A DNA stretch of 21,344 bases. Origin: Caryophanales bacterium UBA7057. Its GTDB lineage: Bacteria > Bacillota_I > Bacilli_A > RF39 > UBA660. Location: NCBI GenBank assembly GCA_002493865.1, contig DLAC01000044.1, positions 1-21,344 of the forward strand. Reading direction: 5' to 3'. Shown piece after piece: positions 7,027-15,905 of this stretch. The notes beneath the pieces were generated by a model. The model was not told where the DNA came from and did no database searches. It was given only the letters and a program-made list of their open reading frames with translations. Both the position numbers and the translations under genes were made by a program. Numbering within the stretch: the stretch's first letter is position 1; every line of letters begins with the position of its first letter.

Positions 7027-10000
7027 TAAACTCTTTCTACATCTAATTGAACATCTAGTCCGTTTAAATTATAAATTTCTCCTTCATTTTTCTTTTCTTC
7101 AATGGATAATGCCAATGTTTCATCTTGAATTAAGTCTAAAAGACTAGAAATTGCCTTTGTAAATTCTTTTGGTCCTTCATAATAGATATGAATTCGGTCT
7201 GTAATATCAAAGTCTTTACTCTTTCTTAAATTTTGTACTTTACTGATTAGTTCGCGAACGATTCCTTCATTTAAAAGCTCCTCTGTTAATGTTGTATTTA
7301 AGACAATAAAGTTACTTCCTTCATGAGATGCATTAAATCCTTCTTTGGAAGAAACTCTGATTTCTACCATTTCTGGTGTAATCTCAAATTCTTCATTTCC
7401 TACTTCCATTTTAATAGAATCCCCATGATCTAAAGTAGTAATCTTTTCTGCTTCTAAGTTAGATAGTTTTTGACTAAATTCTTTGATATTGGCTCCAAAT
7501 AATTTTCCACAAATTTTAAAGTTTGGTTTTACTTCGTAGTTCATGTAATCAGATAAGTCTTCTTTAAATATGACATCCTTGACATTTAGCTCTTCTTTCA
7601 TTAAATCAACCATATCTGAAATGGTATCTTCTATTTTTCCATCTAGGATAATTTCTCCGATTGGTTGACGAACCTTGATTTTAGCTTCTTCTCTTGCATT
7701 TCTTCCTAGAGAGATTAAATCTCTTACCAAGTCCATTCGATACTCGATTTCTTCTTGAATATAAGAGTCATTACATACTGGATAATCCGCTAAATGCACA
7801 CTCTCTTCTCCTGTTAGATTCGTATAAATTTCATCTGCTAGGAAAGGTGCGATTGGTGCGACTAATTTACATACTCCAACCAATACTTCGTAAGTTGTTT
7901 GATATACTGCCTTTTTAGAAGTATCTAATTCTCCCTTCCAGAAACGTCTACGATTTCTTCTGATATACCAATTAGATAATTCTTCATTTACAAATTGATT
8001 GATTAAACGCACTGCTTTATTTAAATCATATTCATCCATCGCAGCTGTTGTATATTTGACAAGTTTATTATATTTTGATAATAACCACCAATCAATCTCT
8101 TCTAAATCATTGTAATTTACTTTACATTTCTTAATATCTACTTTATCTGTATTTGCGTAAAGTTCAAAGAAAGTATATGTATTTTTTAATGTATTAAAGA
8201 ACTTAGATTGTACTTCTTTGATTCCTTCTTCATCAAACTTTAACGGTGTCCATACCGGAGATACTGATAACATATACCATCTCGTTGCATCTGCCCCATA
8301 CTTTTCGATAATTGAGAATGGTTCTACTGCATTTCCTTTGGATTTATGCATCTTTTGTCCGAACTTATCTAAAAGTAAGTCATTGACAAGTACATTCTTA
8401 TAAGGACTACATCCTTTAATAAAGGTAGAAATTACAATTAATGAATAGAACCATCCACGTGTTTGATCAATTCCCTCACAGATAAAATCTGCTGGAAATT
8501 GTTTTTCGAAGAGTTCTTTATTTTCAAATGGATAATGGTATTGTGCAAATGGCATCGCACCACTATCAAACCAACAATCCATGACTTCTTTGACACGTGA
8601 CATTTCTTTTCCACATTCTGGACATTTGATATGAATATCATCTACGAATGGTCTATGAAGTTCAATTGACTCATCAATCTTCTCGATTGATTTTTCTACT
8701 AATTCTTTCCTAGAACCAATCATTTCATCATGTCCACAACTACATCTCCATAATGGAATTGGGGTTCCCCAATAACGATTCCTAGAAATTGCCCAGTCAT
8801 TCATATTTTCAAGCCAATTTCCAAATCTCTTTTCTCCCACATATTCTGGATACCAATTGACAGAATTATTAGCCTCGATAATCTTATCTTTAAAAGCAGT
8901 TGTTTTGATATAAAGGCTTGGTTTTGAATAGTAAACAAGTGGAGTCTTACATCTCCAACAATGTGGATAGTTGTGTTCCATTTTTTGCTTTTTAAAGAGT
9001 TTATCTTCCCCTGATAAGTATTTGATAATTTCAACTTCTAATTCACTATCTACTACGAGTCTACCCTTCCAAGGTCCTTCTGTATAACAACCATTTTCAT
9101 CGACTGGATTTAATACTGGCAAGTCGTATTGTAATCCTACTTCATAGTCATCTTGTCCAAAAGCCGGTGCGATATGAACAATTCCCGTTCCATCTTCCAT
9201 GGTTACATAATCTGCACATGTGATAAAGAAGGCTTTTTTATTTACTTTTAGGAATGGTAAGAATTGTTCGTATTCACGGTATTCTAAATCTTTTCCCGTA
9301 TATTCTTCGACAACTTCAAAATCATCCCCTAACACTTTATGTGCCAGTTTTTCTGCGACAATGAAATGGTATCCCTTTGATAAACATTTTACATATTTTT
9401 CTTTTGGATTGACACAAGCTGCTACATTGGAAATTAAGGTCCAAGGAGTCGTTGTCCAAATTAATAAATATGTGTTTTCTTCATCTTTCATTTTAAAAGG
9501 AACGGTCACTGTATTGACACTAATTTCTTTATATCCTTGTGCTACCTCGTGAGATGCAAGACCTGTTCCGCATCTTGGACAATATGGAAGAATTTTTAAT
9601 CCATCGTAAATTAATCCTTCTTCAAAGAATTTCTTTAGAATCCACCACTCCGTTTCAATATAATTATTGTCATAAGTAATATATGGATTTTCTAAGTCAA
9701 TAAACTGACCCATTTTATTTGTAAAATCTCTAAAGGATGCCTCATTTTTCCAAACAGATTCACGACATTTCTCATTGAATTCTTTAATTCCATATTTTTC
9801 AATATCGGTTTTCCCCTCGAATCCAAGTTCTTTTTCTACTTGAACTTCTACTGGAAGTCCATGAGTATCCCATCCTACTTTACGTAAAACTTTGTATCCT
9901 TTCATTGTCTTATATTTACAAACGGAATCTTTTAAAAGTTTCGCAAGCATATGATGAATTCCTGGCATTCCATTTGCCGTTGCTGGTCCATCATAAAAGA

Positions 10001-10115
10001 CAAAGTAATCTTTTCTTTGATCAATAGATTTCTGTAAAATATTGCTTTTTAAAAAACTCTCCATTTGTTTTTGTTCCACTTCACTTGTTTTTTCTTTTGA
10101 TAATTCTTTTAACAT
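7026..10115 (-). CDS. ileS: Isoleucyl-tRNA synthetase, long type with GIHH signature
   Basis: This enzyme charges tRNA-Ile with isoleucine and edits valine. The 1029 residues are about 100 longer than the common bacterial IleRS1, which points to the IleRS2 type. In order: signature motif region NGMPGIHHMLAK (GIHH at 52-55, where HIGH is usual), GWDTHGLPVE (81-90), the CP1 editing domain (about 200-390, with TTTPWT at 221-226 and GTGIVHIAPAFGQDD at 309-323), and WAISRNRYWGTPIP (441-454). Cysteine pairs lie at CPRC (179-182), CWRC (386-389) and CPEC (498-501). KMHKS (588-592) stands for KMSKS, and an anticodon-binding helical domain follows. AGGAGG precedes the ATG. Transcription is controlled by the T-box leader just upstream. 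Function is certain; the altered motif suggests mupirocin insensitivity. Confidence 0.97.
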   Translation of the reverse strand: MLKELSKEKTSEVEQKQMESFLKSNILQKSIDQRKDYFVFYDGPATANGMPGIHHMLAKLLKDSVCKYKTMKGYKVLRKVGWDTHGLPVEVQVEKELGFEGKTDIEKYGIKEFNEKCRESVWKNEASFRDFTNKMGQFIDLENPYITYDNNYIETEWWILKKFFEEGLIYDGLKILPYCPRCGTGLASHEVAQGYKEISVNTVTVPFKMKDEENTYLLIWTTTPWTLISNVAACVNPKEKYVKCLSKGYHFIVAEKLAHKVLGDDFEVVEEYTGKDLEYREYEQFLPFLKVNKKAFFITCADYVTMEDGTGIVHIAPAFGQDDYEVGLQYDLPVLNPVDENGCYTEGPWKGRLVVDSELEVEIIKYLSGEDKLFKKQKMEHNYPHCWRCKTPLVYYSKPSLYIKTTAFKDKIIEANNSVNWYPEYVGEKRFGNWLENMNDWAISRNRYWGTPIPLWRCSCGHDEMIGSRKELVEKSIEKIDESIELHRPFVDDIHIKCPECGKEMSRVKEVMDCWFDSGAMPFAQYHYPFENKELFEKQFPADFICEGIDQTRGWFYSLIVISTFIKGCSPYKNVLVNDLLLDKFGQKMHKSKGNAVEPFSIIEKYGADATRWYMLSVSPVWTPLKFDEEGIKEVQSKFFNTLKNTYTFFELYANTDKVDIKKCKVNYNDLEEIDWWLLSKYNKLVKYTTAAMDEYDLNKAVRLINQFVNEELSNWYIRRNRRRFWKGELDTSKKAVYQTTYEVLVGVCKLVAPIAPFLADEIYTNLTGEESVHLADYPVCNDSYIQEEIEYRMDLVRDLISLGRNAREEAKIKVRQPIGEIILDGKIEDTISDMVDLMKEELNVKDVIFKEDLSDYMNYEVKPNFKICGKLFGANIKEFSQKLSNLEAEKITTLDHGDSIKMEVGNEEFEITPEMVEIRVSSKEGFNASHEGSNFIVLNTTLTEELLNEGIVRELISKVQNLRKSKDFDITDRIHIYYEGPKEFTKAISSLLDLIQDETLALSIEEKKNEGEIYNLNGLDVQLDVERV

Positions 10116-10141
10116 ATTTAAAAATCCTCCTTTTAATAAAT

Positions 10142-10376
10142 TTTTTCAAAAAATAAACCACAAATTATGCCAAAGGACGACATAACTCGTGGTACCACCT
10201 TAATTTATAAGTATAAACTTATCTCATTATCTTTAACGGAAATGACCCGACTTTATCTTATCCATAAAGCACAAACTCAAAAGTGATTTAAATCATTCTT
10301 TCTTGATTCCTCTCTCACCAATTCAAGGAACTCTCTTTCAATTCCAAATGATTCCGTCTTTCTCACTTGTTTTATT
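10142..10376 (-). promoter_or_regulatory. T-box riboswitch controlling ileS
   Basis: The ileS leader (minus strand) holds the diagnostic T-box sequence AAGGTGGTACCACG at 10188-10201, preceded by a long Stem I region (about 10285-10365) with purine-rich loop sequences such as AGAGAG and GGTGAGAG. AATCATT pairs with AATGATT, followed by TTAAATCAC. An ATC isoleucine codon here (about 10288-10290) is the likely specifier, and flanking AAGT/ACTT can close the stem. Uncharged tRNA-Ile would stabilise the antiterminator, so ileS is expressed when charging falls. The leader class is certain; exact specifier boundaries were read by eye. Confidence 0.93.
10148..10192 (-). terminator. T-box terminator hairpin
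   Basis: A 14-bp stem (three G-U pairs) forms between 10179-10192 and 10158-10171 around a 7-nt loop, followed by TTTATTTTTT. Its 5' arm includes CCACG of the T-box sequence, so it is exclusive with the antiterminator. Confidence 0.88.
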
Positions 10377-10382
10377 GTTATT

Positions 10383-10411
10383 ACTATATCATAGTTTTTT
10401 TTCTATTTCAA
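10383..10411 (-). promoter_or_regulatory. ileS promoter
   Basis: TTGAAA (10406-10411) and TATAGT (10383-10388) with 17-bp spacing on the minus strand. The -35 overlaps the TGA stop codon of the preceding gene. Confidence 0.7.
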
Positions 10412-12471
10412 TTATTAACTCCAATATTTTTTATCTTTTGTTGTTCATGTTCTTTCATTCGTTGATTGCTTCTTTCTTCTAATTCTTGAATGATTCGATT
10501 ATTTCTTTCCCAATTCGTTTCTATATCTAAAGTAGCAATCAGAGAAAGCATGCTTCGAACTGCCCATTCATCGCTAGCACTTTTTTCTTTTAATAATTCT
10601 AAAGTATCCCAGGCTCTACTACCACGCTTTACATTTCTAGGTCTCTGCATCTGTACATATAATAGTTTTCCAATTTCAAATATTTCAGGTTCAAAGACAT
10701 CTTTGATTTTTAATTTTTTTGTTTTCTCGGAAGATATCCCTTGAGTAGATGAAGTTATTTGTTGATATCTTGCAGTTACTGGCTTTCCTTCCACAACGAT
10801 CATTCTTTTTTCTGGCTTCTTGTTGAGTCGAGTGGAATCTGGAACTGGTGCCGCTATTTGCAAATTTTGAACAGCCTTAGGCTTTTCGATTACCTCTTGA
10901 TTTTCTTTTAACTCTTTTTCCTTTAATATTTGACTTACTAAATTAAAATCAAAATATGCTGGTAAGTATGGGATGTAATCATTTACATCAAAGGAAATTC
11001 CTTTTTTGACTTTAATACGTTCTAACAGTTTATTTAAGATTTTAATTTTTTGTTTATTTGATTCATCTTGACAGTACTTTGCTTTTAATTTCTTTGCCAA
11101 AACAAGTGCATTTTCTCTAGACTTCTTGTGTGAAAAAGCAAGCATGAGTAAGTCCTTATACCATTCGTCTATTTCTGCAGTCTCAATTTCAGAAGCAGTT
11201 ATAAAATCACAATGAATTTTCATTAAAAGCTCTTTGATTAGATCATTACAATCTTTTTTAGTTTTAATTTCAGAAGTTTTCAAATCTTCTTGTGGTTGAC
11301 ATGAGGACCAATCAATCTCTGAAAATTCACTTTGTATCTTTCCCATATAGTATTGAAAATGTGGATTTTCTTTGAACCTTAAGCAAATTCTATAACACTC
11401 ATTGATTCTTTCCATATCATTGTTCTTTTTTCCTAGAATAAATAAAGCCTTTACCTTTTGTTGGACAATGTTTGGATTATTTCGATAAGATGACTCATCA
11501 ATGATATTGATTGCTTCTTCCAAATTTCCAGAAGTAACTAATAGTCGAAGTTGTTTATTGAATTCTGGCATAGGCATTTCTCTAAGTTCTTCGCGACTTA
11601 GAGTTCCTAGAACTTCCAATTGATATAATGACCAATCAACATCTGGAAATTCAGTTTCTATCTTTTCTATTAAATAGGTAAGGTTTACCCTAACTTTTAT
11701 CCTTTGACAAATTGCATAAGATTCTTTCACTTTCTCCACATCTTGATTGTTTCTTCCTAAGTAAAATAGAGTTTTTGCCTTTTCCGCAAGTATATGTGGA
11801 TTATCCTGACGAGTCAAATGATTACATATATGAAGTACTTCTTCCAAGCATTTAGCTTTAAATAATTGTTGGAGTTGTGGAACTAATTTTGTCAAATCCA
11901 TAGAATTTAATTCTTCTATACTTAATTTTAAAATAGGAAACTCTTCTATCTTTAAGGCAGGAAATTCGTTTAAAATTTTATACAATCTGCCTGTAAATCT
12001 CTCATCCTCTAACTCAAAAACTTTACACATCTTATAAGCCTCTGTTGCCTTTTCTATATCTTTATCTCTAATTGCAATTAAAAGTAGAATATCAACTTTT
12101 TGAAATAAAATATTTGGGTGATCTTTATATGATGGATGGTTACACATACTTAATGCTTCTTCTAGCGAATCATTCTGCTTCAGAGAAACAATCTTATGAA
12201 CTATTTCTTCTACTGATAAAGTTTCATTTTCTTGTAGGTTATTTTTATCGTCTTCTGTATCTTCAGTCGCTAATTTTGACAGATTATCTATCGCTTGATC
12301 TTCTTCTTTACTTACTGTTTCTTCTGCGAAGTTCAAATCACTTAAATACTTATTTTTCCAATTATAAATCGTAGGTATTGAGATTTGATAAGTTCTACTA
12401 ATTGTTCCTGCAGAGACTCCAGATTCTAATTCTCTTAGTACCCGTTCTCGTATTTCCTTTGTATATGCCAT
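10408..12471 (-). CDS. Transposase-type HTH fused to helical repeats, unknown role
   Basis: From the ATG at 12471 (GGAGG 7 nt upstream; the earlier in-frame start at 12492 lacks one) the protein has 687 residues. Residues 1-46 form a helix-turn-helix like those of IS3-type OrfA transposases (AYTKEIRERVLRELESG, then SIPTIYNWKNKYL). No transposase catalytic domain follows. After an acidic linker come three related units of about 100 residues (roughly 85-185, 195-295 and 300-400). Each has the pattern LEEAL..C/I, an NPNI..QKVKAL.ILG-like helix, E.Y..C, and F.E.DW. They resemble TPR or other alpha-alpha repeats. The last 250 residues are lysine/glutamate-rich with an unassigned end (RNVKRGSRAWDTLELL). 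It is single-copy and flanked by housekeeping genes. Possible roles are DNA-binding regulator or scaffold; none is proven. Confidence 0.8.
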   Translation of the reverse strand: MAYTKEIRERVLRELESGVSAGTISRTYQISIPTIYNWKNKYLSDLNFAEETVSKEEDQAIDNLSKLATEDTEDDKNNLQENETLSVEEIVHKIVSLKQNDSLEEALSMCNHPSYKDHPNILFQKVDILLLIAIRDKDIEKATEAYKMCKVFELEDERFTGRLYKILNEFPALKIEEFPILKLSIEELNSMDLTKLVPQLQQLFKAKCLEEVLHICNHLTRQDNPHILAEKAKTLFYLGRNNQDVEKVKESYAICQRIKVRVNLTYLIEKIETEFPDVDWSLYQLEVLGTLSREELREMPMPEFNKQLRLLVTSGNLEEAINIIDESSYRNNPNIVQQKVKALFILGKKNNDMERINECYRICLRFKENPHFQYYMGKIQSEFSEIDWSSCQPQEDLKTSEIKTKKDCNDLIKELLMKIHCDFITASEIETAEIDEWYKDLLMLAFSHKKSRENALVLAKKLKAKYCQDESNKQKIKILNKLLERIKVKKGISFDVNDYIPYLPAYFDFNLVSQILKEKELKENQEVIEKPKAVQNLQIAAPVPDSTRLNKKPEKRMIVVEGKPVTARYQQITSSTQGISSEKTKKLKIKDVFEPEIFEIGKLLYVQMQRPRNVKRGSRAWDTLELLKEKSASDEWAVRSMLSLIATLDIETNWERNNRIIQELEERSNQRMKEHEQQKIKNIGVNN

Positions 12472-12500
12472 ACTTCTACCTCCAAAAACCATTTTCTTAT

Positions 12501-12529
12501 ATAATAATCAAAAGATGGATAAAAGTAAA
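12501..12529 (-). promoter_or_regulatory. Promoter of the HTH-repeat gene
   Basis: TTTACT (12524-12529) and TATTAT (12501-12506) with 17-bp spacing on the minus strand, 30 nt before the ATG. The -35 lies just beyond the T-rich end of the preceding terminator. Confidence 0.5.
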
Positions 12530-12560
12530 GAAAAATCTACAAGTAAATCCTGTAGATTTT
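12526..12560 (-). terminator. Terminator of the prepilin operon
   Basis: A perfect 10-bp stem AAAATCTACA / TGTAGATTTT (12551-12560 with 12532-12541) with a 9-nt loop, followed by TTCTTT on the minus strand. It overlaps the stop of the 12559-13032 gene. Confidence 0.75.
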
Positions 12561-13032
12561 ATTTTTCTTTACACGTATATCCCATATTACTAAGTTGATT
12601 GATATAATCTTTAATATCATAGTAATCATTTTCCTTTTGAATTGTAATGAGCCATTGATATTGTTTCTCTAACTTTTCTTCATTTTCTAAAGTACGATTG
12701 GGAGCGGAACTACTATTCTTATCTGACCATACAAAATTATGGTAAGAGTTTAAGTCTAGAAATTTATAACTGGTAGTAATACTAGCATATCGAATTTCTT
12801 TATTACTGTAACTAAAATCATATGTCTCAGTAGCGGTTACCATAGAACCATCCTCTGTCTCAAATTGTTTTTCTTTTAAATTACATGTATAACTACCGTC
12901 TACCGTTATCTTTTCATCTTCCTTTTTTGATTTTGATTGATCTTGATTTCCCATGACAATACTATATATAATTCCGCCTACAATGAGTAAAATTCCTAAC
13001 ACTAAAAGAAAGATTCCCATTTTTTTCTTCAT
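12559..13032 (-). CDS. Small membrane-anchored extracellular protein, unknown
   Basis: The 157 residues begin MKKKMGIFLLVLGILL and contain one membrane helix (about 5-26) after a basic start, which places the rest outside the cell. The exposed part is polar and beta-rich in appearance (VDGSYTCNLKEKQF, then TATETYDFSYSNKEIRYA). Its two cysteines (in YTCNL and YTCKEK near the end) could form a disulfide. There is no lipobox cysteine after the helix. GGAGG precedes the ATG. The gene begins 8 nt after the prepilin-like gene and ends in a terminator, so the two are co-transcribed and may act in the same surface structure. I do not recognise the family. Confidence 0.8.
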   Translation of the reverse strand: MKKKMGIFLLVLGILLIVGGIIYSIVMGNQDQSKSKKEDEKITVDGSYTCNLKEKQFETEDGSMVTATETYDFSYSNKEIRYASITTSYKFLDLNSYHNFVWSDKNSSSAPNRTLENEEKLEKQYQWLITIQKENDYYDIKDYINQLSNMGYTCKEK

Positions 13033-13040
13033 ATTTCCTC

Positions 13041-14864
13041 CTAATAGTTACATGTTCTACCATTTAGTGTTCCACCCTGTGGACAACTATAATATGAGCA
13101 ATCATAACTCTTCTTGTCACATACTCTTTGTTTTATGACAGTTCCAACACAACAGGTAGAATTATGATACTGAACACAACAAGATCCTGGCCATGAGCAA
13201 CCTTCACAACGCCATGGGTCACATGGTTCATTTTTTGTACAGTACTCTTCCTCTCTACAGTTTGTTTCCTTCGTACAAGTCTTTTTTACTTTCGTTGCAG
13301 GATAACTATGCTGTACAGTGAAGGAGAATGTTGTTGACTTTTTATTTGCATTGGAAGTTGCGGTACAAGTTACTTGATAAGTTCCTGTTTTTCTACTAGT
13401 TGCAGGATTGCAAACAAGGGTTCCCCCGGAAGGACCAAATCCAGGATCTACATTATCTTTAAAATTATAGTTCCCATTTCCAAGTGGTAGAGGAGATTTT
13501 TTAGGTTCACTCGCAGGAGTTTTCGCATCTCTTTTGATTGCAGCGCTACAAGTTCCCTTTCTTCCGACTCCATCAATCACAGTTCCTGTTACTGTCGTTA
13601 ATTCCGTGTCTGTTTTAATTACTACATGGCTTAAATCATTTTTCTCAATTCCACTACCCATGACTCCATTTTCCTCTAAGTCATTCATTTCTTTAAATGC
13701 AATGTTGACATCTCCAATATACCAATCTCCGGATAAGGTACCAGAAACAGTCAAGGAACAAGTAGGCGCTTTCCGATCTATTTTTACTACAAAATCCTGA
13801 GATGTCACATGTTGCTTTCCAACACCATTCGTTACTTCAACTTTATAGTTTCCCCAATCTTTTGCAAGATAACTGCTTCCTGTCTCATCTGGAATCACCA
13901 CTCCATCTTTATACCAGATATATTGATATTCACTCGCACAAGTTCTAGGATTTACAACGGCAGTCAAGGTAAGATCTGTTTTTGCCCATTCATTATTTTT
14001 AACAACCGTTCCATCTGTTTCTTTTCCAATAATTTCTACTCCTCTGATTACCGTTTTATCTAATTTGATGGTAGTCCCGCCACTACTTGTACAAATTGTT
14101 TTTGCCTGTTGATTGGTTCCATCATAAGCTTCTACATTGATAGCTTTTTCCCCAATCGTTCTCGTTAAACGAATACTTGCCTTATCATCTACGGCTCTCA
14201 TAGAGTTCCATTTCTCATCTCCGATTTGATATCGGTACTGGTTAATTCCATACTTATAGTTTCCACTAGATGAAAAGTTTAGATATAGATCTTGGTCGGT
14301 CCACTTTCCATCATAACTAGTACTTCCTGAGGCATCATAAGAGATTTTACAACTAGTTTCCCAATCCGTTTCGATTCCAGATATAATATCATCCCTGCAG
14401 TCTTTGCTTTTTCGATCTCCACAAATTAAACAAACTTTATAGACAAATTCATTATTATTTTCTTCCTCTGTATTTGCTTTATTTGAAATATAGACATAGG
14501 ATTTATCCATATCACAGGCTCTCGATGTATCTGCTGGATCCATAATGGGATCAATATAATTAAACTTAATCAGGTCGCTTCCCGTCATTACATCATACTC
14601 ATATTGATTGGCTGGTGCATCATGTACACTGCAGAAAGTAATCATTTCATCAGTTGGAGCAGTCATACAGTGCGTCAGGGCATCTCCAGCTGCGACTCTT
14701 AATGAATCTTCTGCCGTTTTATAGGTCTTATTTCTAGAGGAATGTACATAAACACTATAGGCAGGAATCGCAATTCCTAAAAGAACAGCAAGTATCGCAA
14801 TTGCCGCTAGTAACTCGACTAAAGTAAATCCATGTTCTTTATTCTTCCTTCTACTACCTCTCAT
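13041..14864 (-). CDS. Large type IV prepilin-like protein with Cys-rich tail
   Basis: The N-terminus is a class III signal: basic MRGSRRKNKEHG, then cleavage after G12 and F13TLVELLAAIAIL with the key glutamate E17, followed by a helix to about residue 34. At 607 residues it is far larger than ordinary pilins (about 150), so it is a minor pilin or adhesin. The body contains Ig-like beta-sandwich stretches, for example KVEVTNGVGKQHVTSQDFVV followed by KIDRKAPTCSLTVSG, as in repeats of Gram-positive surface proteins. The last 80 residues hold 14 cysteines, including CC pairs (SCCVQYHNSTCC), suggesting a disulfide-rich cap. AGGAGG precedes the ATG. No pilus ATPase, PilC or prepilin peptidase gene lies in the window, so the machinery must be elsewhere. 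Pilin-type export is well supported; the ligand is unknown. Confidence 0.88.
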   Translation of the reverse strand: MRGSRRKNKEHGFTLVELLAAIAILAVLLGIAIPAYSVYVHSSRNKTYKTAEDSLRVAAGDALTHCMTAPTDEMITFCSVHDAPANQYEYDVMTGSDLIKFNYIDPIMDPADTSRACDMDKSYVYISNKANTEEENNNEFVYKVCLICGDRKSKDCRDDIISGIETDWETSCKISYDASGSTSYDGKWTDQDLYLNFSSSGNYKYGINQYRYQIGDEKWNSMRAVDDKASIRLTRTIGEKAINVEAYDGTNQQAKTICTSSGGTTIKLDKTVIRGVEIIGKETDGTVVKNNEWAKTDLTLTAVVNPRTCASEYQYIWYKDGVVIPDETGSSYLAKDWGNYKVEVTNGVGKQHVTSQDFVVKIDRKAPTCSLTVSGTLSGDWYIGDVNIAFKEMNDLEENGVMGSGIEKNDLSHVVIKTDTELTTVTGTVIDGVGRKGTCSAAIKRDAKTPASEPKKSPLPLGNGNYNFKDNVDPGFGPSGGTLVCNPATSRKTGTYQVTCTATSNANKKSTTFSFTVQHSYPATKVKKTCTKETNCREEEYCTKNEPCDPWRCEGCSWPGSCCVQYHNSTCCVGTVIKQRVCDKKSYDCSYYSCPQGGTLNGRTCNY

Positions 14865-14906
14865 AGAAACCTCCTAATTCTTCGATTAAAAAAGGACATA
14901 GAAACG

Positions 14907-15341
14907 TTAATTATCCATTTCCAAATCCTCTATCTGTTCCATAATATCTGTTTCTTGTTCAACAATTGTTCTTAGTTGGTTTTTGTGTCTTCGTAAAGCA
15001 CGTTCTATTTCAATTTTTTTTGTTTCTAATTTTTCTGATTGTTCAATGGCATCCGATATAATACGGTCTGCATTATGCCTTGCTTCCGCTAAAATTTTTT
15101 CACTTTCTGAGATTGCATTTTCTTTAATTTTCATCGGATTTCCCGCTGAATTTTCTAAAAAGCCTCTAAGATTGGCTTCTAGTTTTTGGTAATAATTCAC
15201 TTGTTTTTCTAATGATTTTATTTGTTCTTCTTGAATTTGAATTTTTTCTAATAAGTCTTCTGTTTTTACAACTGTTTCTTCAATTAATTGATTGACATCT
15301 TGTCTTTTATAGCCAAACAGTTCTTTTCCGATTTTTTCCAT
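14907..15341 (-). CDS. DivIVA-family coiled-coil protein
   Basis: The 144 residues from ATG at 15341 begin MEKIGKELFGYKRQDVNQLI. The GYK...DVN pattern is the membrane-targeting N-terminus of DivIVA/GpsB proteins. Then follow coiled-coil heptads over most of the length, with the DivIVA-like segment ENAISESEKILAEARHNADR at about 80-99. DivIVA binds curved membrane at septa and poles and recruits division or wall-growth proteins. The upstream in-frame GTG (15350) is part of the ribosome site region AGAGGTGGGGG and is not chosen as start. It lies 24 nt after sepF, a common Bacillota division cluster arrangement. It is shorter than many DivIVA proteins, so a paralogue is possible. Confidence 0.88.
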   Translation of the reverse strand: MEKIGKELFGYKRQDVNQLIEETVVKTEDLLEKIQIQEEQIKSLEKQVNYYQKLEANLRGFLENSAGNPMKIKENAISESEKILAEARHNADRIISDAIEQSEKLETKKIEIERALRRHKNQLRTIVEQETDIMEQIEDLEMDN

Positions 15342-15365
15342 AGCCCCCACCTCTAAAGTTGTTAA

Positions 15366-15806
15366 TTACCAGTTAAACTCGTCTTCCTTTTCTTCTTTGG
15401 CTTTTCCTTTACTAGCAGTTGTCGCCTTTGTATCTTCTGAAATCTTACCTTCAATATTTACATTGTTCGGAGCACATAAGAAAATTCCTCCTCCGAGTTT
15501 TTGTAAGTTTCCATTCATCGCATATAAACTACCCGTTAAAAAGTCGATAATTCTTTTTGCTTGATCTGGTGTTACTCTTTTCAAATTGACTACGACTGTA
15601 TTTCTTGATTTTAAATAATCTACAATCTGTGAGCTTTCTGAATAGGCTCTTGGTTCAAACAAGATCATTTTATTTGAACTAGGAGTTGCTTCCTGAACTT
15701 CTGCTTTAGATACTTTATAATATACGTCTTCTGCACCCTCTTCTACAGCGACTGCTTCCTCCGTTTCTGTTACTCCAAAAAAATTTTTAATTTTATCAAG
15801 TGCCAT
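15366..15806 (-). CDS. sepF: Cell division protein SepF
   Basis: SepF anchors FtsZ filaments to the membrane at the division site. The 146 residues start MALDKIKNFFGV, an amphipathic helix expected to bind membrane. A variable acidic linker follows. The conserved globular domain then shows KMILFEPRAYSESSQIVDYL, VVVNLKRVTPDQAKRIIDFL, and the GSLYAMNGNLQKLGGGIFLC segment typical of SepF. The tail is charged and ends EDEFNW. The start is 15806, not the in-frame ATG at 15821, because the ribosome site GGAGGAGA lies between them. An extended -10 promoter lies about 35 nt upstream. DivIVA follows at once, and ylm/fts neighbours usual in Bacilli are absent. Confidence 0.96.
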   Translation of the reverse strand: MALDKIKNFFGVTETEEAVAVEEGAEDVYYKVSKAEVQEATPSSNKMILFEPRAYSESSQIVDYLKSRNTVVVNLKRVTPDQAKRIIDFLTGSLYAMNGNLQKLGGGIFLCAPNNVNIEGKISEDTKATTASKGKAKEEKEDEFNW

Positions 15807-15840
15807 ATTTCTCTCCTCCATTTTATCTTATATATGTGTT

Positions 15841-15849
15841 ATTGTACCA
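15841..15849 (-). promoter_or_regulatory. Extended -10 promoter of sepF
   Basis: The minus strand reads TGGTACAAT, a TG-extended -10 (TACAAT, 15841-15846), with only a T-rich region at -35. It lies in the 99-nt gap after the HerA-like gene, where I see no terminator hairpin. Confidence 0.5.
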
Positions 15850-15905
15850 TAAAACAACCGAAAGAAAAAGATATTCTAGTTAATTTTCGATTATTTTACT
15901 TAATT

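Noticed and set aside
10408..12471. Insertion sequence
   Set aside because: Only the HTH is transposase-like. No DDE domain, terminal inverted repeats or target duplication were seen.
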